From NCBI GenBank assembly GCA_900318835.1, contig ONLW01000004.1, forward strand, positions 1 through 64,000: DNA of 64,000 bases, read 5' to 3'. The position numbers were made by a program, and so were the translations under genes. Shown here one piece after another: positions 1 to 7,095 of this stretch. The notes beneath the pieces are model-generated. The model worked only from the letters and a program-made list of their open reading frames with translations, was not told the DNA's origin and did no database searches. The DNA is from an uncultured Bacteroidales bacterium. GTDB taxonomy: Bacteria; Bacteroidota; Bacteroidia; Bacteroidales; P3. Each line of letters starts with the position of its first letter. Position 1 is the stretch's first letter.

Positions 1-1
1 T

Positions 2-922
2 TGCACTTTTTCCCAAAAAAATGCCACCCCCTCATTCCCGCCGAACGCCCACACACAAAGCATCTCCGAAGATTTTCCATGCCGCTCTTTCACGGGCAAA
101 GAGAAGGATGAGGAAACGGGCTACGGCTACTTCGGCGCTCGCTATATGGACCACGAGCATACCACCATGTGGCTCAGTGTCGATCCCATGGCGGACAAGT
201 ATCCGAGCATCTCGCCGTATGCTTACTGTGCGTGGAATCCCATCAAGTTGGTTGACCCAGATGGTAGAGAAATCTGGATTTATAATTATGATGGTAATGG
301 CCATAATTTAAGATATCGCCCAGGAATGTCTCCAATAGGGACTGCTGCTGCAAGAGAGCAGATAGCATCTATAAATGGGATGACGCAAACTGATGCCGGT
401 TGGAAGTTGATATACCATTTGAATAAATCAAAAAAGATATTTAATGTTTCTAATTTACCAACTGGGACACAACAAACCAGTTATACAACAGAACGAGAAG
501 ATGGAGCCTTTCTCAAAATGAACGGGAATAATGATATACGTAGTATATCCCATGAATTATTCCATGCGTTACAAATTAAACAAGGCCAAGGAGGAGAAAC
601 ATATTATAACGAAGTAGAAGCATATGTTTTTAGTGAGATTGTGACCAAACAATATTATGATAATCTCAAAAGCGAGCCTTCAAGAAAATCATCCGCATTT
701 CTTTCAAGTGATCCAGATACAGACGCGGGAAAAACTTATGAAAATGCAATGAACAAATTGTTAACAGGATTTGATGCTAGTTCGTTTAACAAGGCTGTGG
801 ATCTTTTCCAATCGCATTCCGAAGCAAATGCTACAGGGGTTTATAACTCTAAACAATACAAGAAGTGTACCGGGAATGAAAAACCACTTCTGCCATATTT
901 TTATCCGTCAAAAAAGAAATAG
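2..922 (+). CDS. Rhs C-terminal tip 1 with HExxH metallopeptidase toxin domain (5' end unresolved)
   Basis: The frame is open to the left edge of the window, so the true start is unknown. Recognisable Rhs core begins at base 89 (FTGKEKDEETGYGYFGARYM) and ends at the DPDGRE boundary near 271, the usual junction between Rhs core and variable C-terminus. The following roughly 217 residues are unique and contain HELFH at 551-565, a zincin HExxH motif, with a downstream NEVEAY segment that could supply a third zinc ligand. This fits the polymorphic-toxin layout: conserved delivery end, then variable toxin. The residues before base 89 do not look like Rhs core, so this is probably a displaced tip rather than the end of a full-length rhs gene. 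The toxin activity is inferred from the motif and position only. It is followed 6 bp later by an exported immunity-like protein. Confidence 0.75.
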   Translation, partial: CTFSQKNATPSFPPNAHTQSISEDFPCRSFTGKEKDEETGYGYFGARYMDHEHTTMWLSVDPMADKYPSISPYAYCAWNPIKLVDPDGREIWIYNYDGNGHNLRYRPGMSPIGTAAAREQIASINGMTQTDAGWKLIYHLNKSKKIFNVSNLPTGTQQTSYTTEREDGAFLKMNGNNDIRSISHELFHALQIKQGQGGETYYNEVEAYVFSEIVTKQYYDNLKSEPSRKSSAFLSSDPDTDAGKTYENAMNKLLTGFDASSFNKAVDLFQSHSEANATGVYNSKQYKKCTGNEKPLLPYFYPSKKK

Positions 923-928
923 TTATAT

Positions 929-1372
929 ATGAAAAAGATTGTTATGTATCTATGTATATTGTTCATGGAAAGTGTAGCTTTTGCACAAATCGAGCGTATT
1001 GATGAAGACGAAGATTATTTATTGATTGGTTTTAACGATAGTACCATAAACGGCCGCTTCATACCAATATTTGATTCTGCTATAAGTGATAGCATATACG
1101 CAGAGGTCTTTACAATAATTCGGATTGATAATAATGGGAAGTTGGAGGATCTTGAGGTGCGTGGTTATGTGGAGAAAAACACACAAGGAGAATATGGAGA
1201 ATATATTGAGGCTGATAGCCTGAACCATTGTCTGCATACTACTTTAGTGACGACTATTGAACGATTTATCAGGAATCATGGGGTTTTTATACATCCAAGC
1301 AAAGAAAAATTTCGAGGCACACGTAATGGTTTTGATTTACGTATTGTTAGGTGTCCCACAAAACAAGATTAA
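929..1372 (+). CDS. Putative exported immunity protein for Rhs toxin 1
   Basis: This 147-residue protein starts with a clear signal peptide (MKK, hydrophobic core, then AFAQ at about residues 17-20). The mature part is acidic at its start (IDEDEDY) and I recognise no domain. It starts 6 bp after the stop of the toxin gene, the normal position of an immunity gene in polymorphic toxin cassettes. The signal peptide implies that neutralisation happens in the periplasm, which suggests that the toxin acts there or enters through it. Function rests on position; the family is unknown to me. Confidence 0.6.
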   Translation: MKKIVMYLCILFMESVAFAQIERIDEDEDYLLIGFNDSTINGRFIPIFDSAISDSIYAEVFTIIRIDNNGKLEDLEVRGYVEKNTQGEYGEYIEADSLNHCLHTTLVTTIERFIRNHGVFIHPSKEKFRGTRNGFDLRIVRCPTKQD

Positions 1373-1495
1373 AGAATCTGTATCCCATTGTATTTTACAG
1401 ATGGATTATTAACCCATGGAAGAACCGGGAACCAATACCTGTCACAACGGAAAAGAGTGGATAATTGAACCACCCAGCACATAACTCTACGCCTC

Positions 1496-1522
1496 AACCC
1501 CGCACGAAATTCGTGCGGGGTT
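1496..1522 (+). terminator. Palindromic terminator closing Rhs cassette 1
   Basis: Thirteen-base perfect arms (AACCCCGCACGAA and its complement) surround a single central base, which makes a strong hairpin. Only a short T-containing tail follows. A close relative lies at 5619-5643 behind cassette 3, with similar sequence before it. Confidence 0.65.
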
Positions 1523-1554
1523 ATCTGCTAGGATATTTTGGATGACAAATAAAT

Positions 1555-1585
1555 TTTGTCGGCCTAAAAAAAATGTGTATCTTTG
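1555..1585 (+). promoter_or_regulatory. Bacteroidota promoter for the kinase-like gene
   Basis: TTTG at 1555-1558 and TATCTTTG at 1578-1585 are separated by 19 bp, matching the Bacteroidota consensus TTTG-N19/20-TAnnTTTG. Transcription should begin around 1592, giving a leader of about 16 nt. Confidence 0.75.
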
Positions 1586-1607
1586 CATTTTGAAAACCAA
1601 TATAACG

Positions 1608-2249
1608 ATGGATTATGACATACTTGAACCGATTCCACAAGGAAGTGACAGAGCGCAAGAGGCGGAAAATAGCCGCATCGCGGCAATTGCCGATGAGCTC
1701 GGCCGCCTTTGCCGAGTACATGAAACGCAATCTGGCAATGGCAAAGCAGATGTAATCGCGTTCGAGACAGAACAACGTGCTGCGGAGCAACTGGCCAAAG
1801 CCAAGGGGTTCTGGATTCCCATGATGGACGTGTTCCGTCTCGGAGTGCCGGGTCCCAGTGGCCATGAAAACGACACCTATGTCGCCAAGCATGTCATTTA
1901 CAAGGTGAACAACCTCCTCAACAGCGGTAGCATCGCGGCTCTGTTCCAGAAAGTATTGCTTCATAATGTCATTTTCCCCGATACAGCATACGCATTCTTC
2001 GGTTTTGCAGGCTTTGACGGACGTACCGTCCAACCAGTCTTCTATCAACCTCGTGTCGCCAATGCCCAACCAGCGAGCCAGGTGATGATTGACACCTATA
2101 TGGCGGCTCTCGGGTTTGAATCAACATCCGAAACGGGGCGTTTTACCAACGGAGAGTTTGATGTATGGGACATCCTTCCACGCAATGTTTTGGTAGATAC
2201 GGAAGGGGATGTCTTTGTTGTTGATGCAGAAATAAGAAAAATAATCTAG
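1608..2249 (+). CDS. Protein-kinase-like protein inside the Rhs island
   Basis: I chose the ATG that begins MDYDILEP because it lies just downstream of the predicted transcription start; an in-frame upstream start would overlap the promoter. The 213-residue product ends with DILPRNVLVDTEGDVFVVD, which resembles the kinase catalytic-loop to metal-binding segment (D-x-x-P-x-N ... V-D). The mid-region FPDTAYAFFGF could be a hinge-proximal part. This looks like the small 'polyvalent' protein kinase-like proteins found in Bacteroidota mobile elements, although I recognise it only by motif. A glycine-rich loop is not obvious. It stands between cassettes 1 and 2 with its own promoter, so it is probably an independent passenger and not an immunity gene. 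Confidence 0.6.
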   Translation: MDYDILEPIPQGSDRAQEAENSRIAAIADELGRLCRVHETQSGNGKADVIAFETEQRAAEQLAKAKGFWIPMMDVFRLGVPGPSGHENDTYVAKHVIYKVNNLLNSGSIAALFQKVLLHNVIFPDTAYAFFGFAGFDGRTVQPVFYQPRVANAQPASQVMIDTYMAALGFESTSETGRFTNGEFDVWDILPRNVLVDTEGDVFVVDAEIRKII

Positions 2250-2280
2250 GGGACAATTTTATAATTGGGGAGGGGAAGTG

Positions 2281-3189
2281 ATGCAAGGCGTGCGAAATAG
2301 TCACCTTGGCTCCGCCAGCTGGATAACCAATCATTATGGCGATGCTGTGCAGCACATCCAATACCTGCCTTATGGCGAGCCGTACGTCAACAAGCGTCCC
2401 TTTGGCTATAGCGAGCGTTTCCTATTCACGGGCAAGGAAAGAGACGAGGAAACGGGCTATGGTTATTTCGGCGCAAGGTACATGGACCACGAGCTGATGA
2501 CGATGTGGCTCAGCGTTGACCCGATGGCCGATAAGTATCCCGGCATTTCGCCGTATGCTTACTGTGCGTGGAATCCAGTAAAGCTGGTTGACCCGGACGG
2601 AAGGGAGGTGCATGATTACAAATTAAACACAAAAACGGGGTCCTTGGTTTTGGTAAAAAAAACAACAGATAATTTTGATATGATAATACCCGACAATGGG
2701 GAAGAGCCTTTGATTGTTTCTAAAGGAATTCTTAACGGAAAAAATGTTGGGGACGATGTATCAAAAACAGGTTTCAGCGCGACTAAAGGCAAACAGGCAG
2801 AGGGAATCAGGGTTATGGTATATATTTCATTCAATTCGCATCGGGAACTCGCTGCATGGGGATATGACGATACTAAAGGAAAGCATTGTTTGGATGTTGC
2901 TTCATGGGATAAAAACATGCCAAACAAATCATGGTCTTCTTTTACATCCGGACAATATGACAAGAAAGGGGTTAGAAGGTTTCATGTCCATACTCATCCC
3001 GGCACAGAAGACGGAAGAGGTGGGTTCGCAAAACCAAGTCTGAAAGATGCAACGTGCGCAAAAAATTTCATGTCGAATTATTATATAATCTCAAAAAATC
3101 AAGGATTAAGCCAATATGACAGTAAGGGTAAACACTGGGTGCCTACAAAAGACAAAACTCCGGATAGTCTATTGCCATATAGAAAATAA
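2281..3189 (+). CDS. Rhs C-terminal tip 2 with JAMM/JAB-like metallopeptidase toxin domain
   Basis: The gene begins inside Rhs core (HLGSASWITN ... YLPYGEPYVNKR, then FTGKERDEETG), so it has no secretion or full core region of its own; a GTG lies one codon upstream of the chosen ATG. Core ends at DPDGRE (2607). The unique C-terminus contains HVHTHPG at 2983-3003 and S-L-K-D at 3037-3048, matching the JAMM/MPN metal motif H-x-H-P ... S-x-x-D. This fits the JAB-like toxin families described for polymorphic toxins. The predicted activity is zinc-dependent isopeptidase or peptidase. It retains the longest stretch of core of the three tips. A lipoprotein gene follows 6 bp after the stop. Confidence 0.75.
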   Translation: MQGVRNSHLGSASWITNHYGDAVQHIQYLPYGEPYVNKRPFGYSERFLFTGKERDEETGYGYFGARYMDHELMTMWLSVDPMADKYPGISPYAYCAWNPVKLVDPDGREVHDYKLNTKTGSLVLVKKTTDNFDMIIPDNGEEPLIVSKGILNGKNVGDDVSKTGFSATKGKQAEGIRVMVYISFNSHRELAAWGYDDTKGKHCLDVASWDKNMPNKSWSSFTSGQYDKKGVRRFHVHTHPGTEDGRGGFAKPSLKDATCAKNFMSNYYIISKNQGLSQYDSKGKHWVPTKDKTPDSLLPYRK

Positions 3190-3195
3190 ATAACC

Positions 3196-3738
3196 ATGAA
3201 AAGAATATCGTTGCTATTACCCATCATTTTCTCTCTCGTGGTAGGTTGTACTTCCGCAAAGGAAGACAAGTTGATGAGTATCGGACAGATGATCATCGAC
3301 TCTGAAACAAAATCAATGCAATTGGACGATTCAATACGAAGAGCGTATTGTGCAGAAAAGATTACTCCTGCCTACGTGTTAATCACGGAAAAGGAGCGAC
3401 ATGATAATATTGAGCTATATGTTGCATCTATTACAGAATCGGGTGAGGATGTGGATGCTATTGCGAAATACCGAAATCGGATTATAGCCATATGTTATGC
3501 CGAAGGGGAAAAGAGTATTCAGATACCGTCAGACTCATGCGAATACCTCTCTTTTGATGAGCGAGAATGGTACATATTATTTGACACTAAAAATGACAAA
3601 TATGTAGCTGTCAAGTCAGTACTGAACATCCCTCCGGAAAACATCTTGCAACTACATCAAAGGAATTGGGCTGATGGAATACAAGAGGCCTTAATGGACA
3701 CCTCGGTTCCATTAATTTTACAACAAAAGCAGATTTGA
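3196..3738 (+). CDS. Putative lipoprotein immunity protein for Rhs toxin 2
   Basis: The 180-residue product begins MKRISLLLPIIFSLVVGC, a lipoprotein signal peptide with the lipobox LVVGC and lipidated Cys18. The rest shows no domain I can name. It begins 6 bp after the JAMM-like toxin gene, which supports an immunity role at the inner or outer membrane facing the periplasm. As in the other two cassettes, the partner is exported. Assignment is by position, not by similarity. Confidence 0.6.
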   Translation: MKRISLLLPIIFSLVVGCTSAKEDKLMSIGQMIIDSETKSMQLDDSIRRAYCAEKITPAYVLITEKERHDNIELYVASITESGEDVDAIAKYRNRIIAICYAEGEKSIQIPSDSCEYLSFDEREWYILFDTKNDKYVAVKSVLNIPPENILQLHQRNWADGIQEALMDTSVPLILQQKQI

Positions 3739-3820
3739 TTAATTGAATAAAAGCGCCCCCACAACTATTGGTTTGATCCTTGTCGACATGCTACCCATCG
3801 GACAGCTGTCGGCAGGGACC

Positions 3821-3893
3821 AAACTCCTACTTTGCACCTACCAAACACCTACCAACTCCTTACCAACTCCTACCATGGTGGGAGTTGGTAGGT
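3821..3893. repeat. CTACCATGGTAG palindrome family, copy 1
   Basis: Several CCTACCAACT-like units run into a near-perfect palindrome at 3861-3890 centred on CCATGG, with one G:T pair in the arms. It shares sequence with the intergenic copies at 18.1, 40.6, 47.4 and 51.1 kb. It lies between the immunity gene of cassette 2 and Rhs tip 3. Confidence 0.8.
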
Positions 3894-3994
3894 CCTTCTT
3901 TCCTGGAATCATACACCCACATTCACCCCCTCCTTGCGGAACATAAAACCGGCACCTACCACGACAAAAAAAGACAACTAGAGACACCAATTAA

Positions 3995-4891
3995 ATGACC
4001 CCTTCGGCACATAAACCGCCCCCGCCAGACCGCACCCGAATCATGCGGTTTGGGGGGTCATTATTCACGGGCAAGGAAAGAGACGAGGAAACAGGCTATG
4101 GTTATTTCGGCGCGAGATACATGGATCATGAACTGATGACCATGTGGCTGAGCGTCGACCCGATGTGGCTGAGCGTCGACCCGATGGCCGACAAATACCC
4201 GAACATCTCACCCTATGCGTATTGCGCCTGGAACCCGTTGAAGTTGGTGGATCCTGATGGTCGAGATGTGGAAATTGTAAAAGATGATGAAAACAAAAAA
4301 GTGACGATTAGAGCCAATTTTTATTACAATAGAGATAATTTGGGACCAGAAGCGGATGTTTTCTTGGCTGGTTTTGAGGATGCCCTAAACTCATGGAAGG
4401 CGGATATAATAGAAGCATTAAGGGATGAATCTTTGGGCGCACATGGGTATCAAGTTGATTTTGAGTTTAATTGTAAAAAAAGCGATGATCCCAAGGCAGA
4501 AGCAAAGAATGACCGAATTGGTAATTCTCTCACGAACGACCCTGAATATTATGAGAATCCCGCTGTAGTTAGCGGAAACAAGCATTTTAAAGCCAACCTA
4601 GGACTTCATAGTCAAGGAAGCAATCCTGATGCTTATGACCCTATTTTTTATGATACAAAAGACATACAAGGTGATATAAAACACGAGATTGGTCATTTTT
4701 TTGGACTATATGACCGTTATGACAATGGGGGGAAATTCGCGCCACCTATACCAAATGATTTAATGGACAAGCATCCTATGACCAGAAGAAACGCAGTAGA
4801 ACCATTTAAGCGTGTTTGGAGATCTGCTGGACTTGACGCCAACGGTACTAAAAGTGTATTAATTAACAAAAAGAATCGGGAAACTTGGTAA
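3995..4891 (+). CDS. Rhs C-terminal tip 3 with HExxHxxGxxD zincin toxin domain
   Basis: Rhs core starts abruptly at FTGKERDEETG (4064); the 23 residues before it are proline-rich and unrelated, so this is another displaced tip. The core contains a 21-bp tandem duplication that repeats MWLSVDP. After DPDGRD the unique region carries HEIGHFFGLYD at 4682-4714. This is the HExxHxxGxxD form of the metzincin/zincin motif, in which Asp replaces the usual third His. The predicted product is therefore a zinc metallopeptidase toxin. The start codon is uncertain because the fragment may depend on recombination with an upstream rhs gene for delivery. The next gene begins 2 bp after its stop. Confidence 0.75.
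   Translation: MTPSAHKPPPPDRTRIMRFGGSLFTGKERDEETGYGYFGARYMDHELMTMWLSVDPMWLSVDPMADKYPNISPYAYCAWNPLKLVDPDGRDVEIVKDDENKKVTIRANFYYNRDNLGPEADVFLAGFEDALNSWKADIIEALRDESLGAHGYQVDFEFNCKKSDDPKAEAKNDRIGNSLTNDPEYYENPAVVSGNKHFKANLGLHSQGSNPDAYDPIFYDTKDIQGDIKHEIGHFFGLYDRYDNGGKFAPPIPNDLMDKHPMTRRNAVEPFKRVWRSAGLDANGTKSVLINKKNRETW
4142..4183 (+). repeat. Perfect 21-bp tandem duplication in Rhs core 3
   Basis: The unit starting ATGTGGCTGAGCGTCGACCC occurs twice in a row and is in frame, duplicating MWLSVDP. Tips 1 and 2 have a single copy at the same place. Confidence 0.95.
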
Positions 4892-4893
4892 CA

Positions 4894-5586
4894 ATGGGGA
4901 AAAACATTTCTATTATTTTTTGTAGTAAAAGTGGTGTTCACAAATTGCATAGCAATTTTTTTATTCTCATAGCGATGATAATAATATCGGGAAGTTTAAT
5001 ATATGCACAACCATGCTACAAAGAAGGGGAAGGGTATTTGTTGAAAGAGGTGGACTCTTCAGCTCCTTATTTTTTTAATCGGTATAAATATGGGCAAATG
5101 GGATCTTATTATTACAAGTTCTATATTGTTGCCGAGGAAGCACTATTGAAATTCTTTAATAATGATTCTGTAGAATGGGACAAAGCTATTTTATTGTGTG
5201 ATCCTGCGATTGTTATGTTTTCAGATAGTACAATTTCAAGGGATGTTCGTCGTTATACTAGGATAAAAGACATTCTGGCATTAGATGATTCGGAAATATA
5301 CAAAATTGGAAACAAAAAATACTTTATTAGAAAAATCAGATATGCCTATTATGATAATTCACAAGTTAACGTATATATTAGAGGCTACAATCACTACCTG
5401 TGGGATGACATATCGGAAGATGAAGAAGATATTCTTAATGCAACATATGAGGTGGGGCAACTTTATGAAAGAGATTACTATCAGTGTTATCATCATCTAA
5501 TAGAACTTCTTCCAACCCCACCACAAATATCCAAACATATATGGAAGAGGCTCTATCAATTAGGAGAGGGAGAAAACGAAGAATAA
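4894..5586 (+). CDS. Putative exported or membrane-anchored immunity protein for Rhs toxin 3
   Basis: I chose the ATG just after the toxin stop; an upstream in-frame TTG would overlap the toxin gene. The 230-residue protein has a hydrophobic stretch at about residues 22-38 (FFILIAMIIISGSLIYAQ), either an uncleaved anchor or a long signal peptide ending at YAQ. The remainder is rich in Tyr, Asp and Glu, and I recognise no domain. Its position directly behind the zincin tip supports immunity function in the periplasm. Base composition is AT-rich, like the other variable parts of the island. Confidence 0.6.
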   Translation: MGKNISIIFCSKSGVHKLHSNFFILIAMIIISGSLIYAQPCYKEGEGYLLKEVDSSAPYFFNRYKYGQMGSYYYKFYIVAEEALLKFFNNDSVEWDKAILLCDPAIVMFSDSTISRDVRRYTRIKDILALDDSEIYKIGNKKYFIRKIRYAYYDNSQVNVYIRGYNHYLWDDISEDEEDILNATYEVGQLYERDYYQCYHHLIELLPTPPQISKHIWKRLYQLGEGENEE

Positions 5587-5618
5587 TTGAACCGAATAGC
5601 ACATAAGACTACCTCGCG

Positions 5619-5643
5619 AACCCGCACGAATTTCGTGCGGGTT
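5619..5643 (+). terminator. Palindromic terminator closing Rhs cassette 3
   Basis: Twelve-base arms (AACCCGCACGAA and complement) surround one central T. The hairpin and the preceding stretch (ATTGAACC ... AGCACATAA) resemble the end of cassette 1 near 1464-1522. Confidence 0.65.
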
Positions 5644-5653
5644 TACCCGTCGA

Positions 5654-5734
5654 TATTCACGGGCAAGGCACCCCGTAAGGGGAATCGAGCACCTATGAGT
5701 AAAACAATTTCAGCGAGGAAAGAGGCGAGGGAAC
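5654..5734 (+). pseudogene. Fragment of a fourth Rhs tip
   Basis: TATTCACGGGCAAGG at 5654-5668 matches the point where Rhs core begins in tips 2 and 3. The next part of the core (AGGAAAGAGGCGAGGGAAC, 5716-5734) follows only after about 47 unrelated bases. No core continues beyond this, so only the junction end of a tip remains. Confidence 0.55.
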
Positions 5735-5988
5735 ATTTGCCTGTTCCAGCAGATTTATACATACTAAAAAGAAAACAAGTCCGTTATTGAAGAATCTATA
5801 TATGTATAGTATGTCACAATACCAAATCTAGACCGGAATTCAACCGGCACTTAACCGAAACCATGGGCTTGTTGTCACGGATTTACCATGGACTTGTCTG
5901 CTACCTGCCCTATACCTCTCTGCTTCCAACAGGCGCCCCCCATACCTGCATCAACGGACAAACGAAGAACCAACATAACAACATCCTC
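5735..5988. other. Gene-free stretch between the Rhs island and the next gene
   Basis: After the Rhs remnant I see no convincing coding sequence, RNA gene or hairpin here. No TAnnTTTG promoter could be placed in front of the next gene. The stretch includes AT-rich sequence near 5800-5815 and may mark the right boundary of the accessory island. Confidence 0.4.
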
Positions 5989-6750
5989 ATGGCACAAGCG
6001 AAAGGAATACTGGAAAATGTCGAAGGTCATCTGGGAGACCTCACTGTCTACAAGCGGGGCGAGAAGACTTTTGTGCGGCCGTCGCACATATGCCAGCCCC
6101 GCCGGCTGTCGCGCAAACAGCTGCTGCTACGCGAGCGCCAGAGCCACAACAACGCCCTCTGGCGTGCCCTGAGGGCAACAGGGCAGGTGTATTTCGACGG
6201 AGACAAGCCGGCCTACAACCTCTTCATGTCCGCCAACACCCACTCGCCGGTGCCTTACCTGGAGAAGGGGCAATACCATTCCGGCAATGCCCTGCTGTTG
6301 CCCGAGATGGTGGTCAGCGACGGCCCGCTGCCCCCCATCGGCTACCAGCTAGGCGAGGTGGACGGGCAGCCTGCCTTGCTTACCGACCTCACGAAGAGCA
6401 GGGCCTCCAGGATGACGCTGCTGCTCTATGTGCTGAAACAGAAGGTCCACACATGGCAGAATGGCTTTGACTCGTTCCAGTTGAGCGTCGAGGTGGACCC
6501 GTTGACAACCAACGATTTCGTCAATGTTCCCTCGACGCTCACATCGCCCTACAAGGATGTCCACGGGACGCTGGCGCTGGTGGGCGACCGTTATGCCGAC
6601 CCGATGCTGGGATTCGGCTTGGTACACATCAAAGAGGGGCTGGCGTCGCACCAACGAGTCGTCACCCGCTGCACCTACTACGAGCGCTACACCACCGAAG
6701 AGGCCCTGCAGGCGGCAGCCAAGAGCTACGGGGGGCTGACGGGAGAGTGA
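5989..6750 (+). CDS. Conserved-looking protein of unknown function
   Basis: I chose the ATG that begins MAQAKGILENVEGHLGDL over longer in-frame starts, because upstream codons look non-coding. The 253-residue protein has no signal peptide. Its start (AKGIL ... GxxGxxxVYKRG ... VRP) recalls the N-terminus of the Bacteroidota DUF6266-type proteins, but I am not confident of that match. The middle is hydrophilic, and the C-terminal half (LALVGDRYADPMLGFGLV) looks beta-rich. It is GC-rich like the housekeeping genes, unlike the AT-rich toxin regions on its left. No partner gene is apparent. Confidence 0.6.
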   Translation: MAQAKGILENVEGHLGDLTVYKRGEKTFVRPSHICQPRRLSRKQLLLRERQSHNNALWRALRATGQVYFDGDKPAYNLFMSANTHSPVPYLEKGQYHSGNALLLPEMVVSDGPLPPIGYQLGEVDGQPALLTDLTKSRASRMTLLLYVLKQKVHTWQNGFDSFQLSVEVDPLTTNDFVNVPSTLTSPYKDVHGTLALVGDRYADPMLGFGLVHIKEGLASHQRVVTRCTYYERYTTEEALQAAAKSYGGLTGE

Positions 6751-6770
6751 TGCGGATTTCTTGTGTAGTC

Positions 6771-7061
6771 TTATATAAATAGGGTAATGGCGATTATTAG
6801 TACCATAAGAATTGGCACCATGAGAAGCGAGCCTTTGAGAAAAGCTATGATTTGTTTACAATCTTTTACGTCTTCTTTTTGGACAATTCCTTTCTCATTT
6901 ATTTCTCGCAATTTACGAATCATTAGAATGATATCATTTGACTTGATCCAGGGTAAGGGCGAGTCATATTTGCTGAGTAGGGCTTTTGCTTCCTGTTTTG
7001 CAAAAATGTCCAATGACATCCAAATTACCACAAAGAAAAGCAGAACAACAAAGAAGGTCAT
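6771..7061 (-). CDS. Small two-helix membrane protein
   Basis: The 96-residue product has a hydrophobic helix at residues 2-16, a charged middle (residues 22-70), and a second helix near residues 76-95 that ends ITLFI. It lies 34 bp behind the U32 peptidase gene in the same direction and is probably co-transcribed. It is not a family I recognise. The low GC content differs from its neighbour. Confidence 0.55.
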   Translation of the reverse strand: MTFFVVLLFFVVIWMSLDIFAKQEAKALLSKYDSPLPWIKSNDIILMIRKLREINEKGIVQKEDVKDCKQIIAFLKGSLLMVPILMVLIIAITLFI

Positions 7062-7095
7062 ATTTTTCAGGGTTTTGATTCTCGATAATATGCTG

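Noticed and set aside
3743..3998. Two short frames between the immunity gene and Rhs tip 3
   Set aside because: They translate the palindromic repeat into Pro/Thr/Leu-rich peptides and have no start context.
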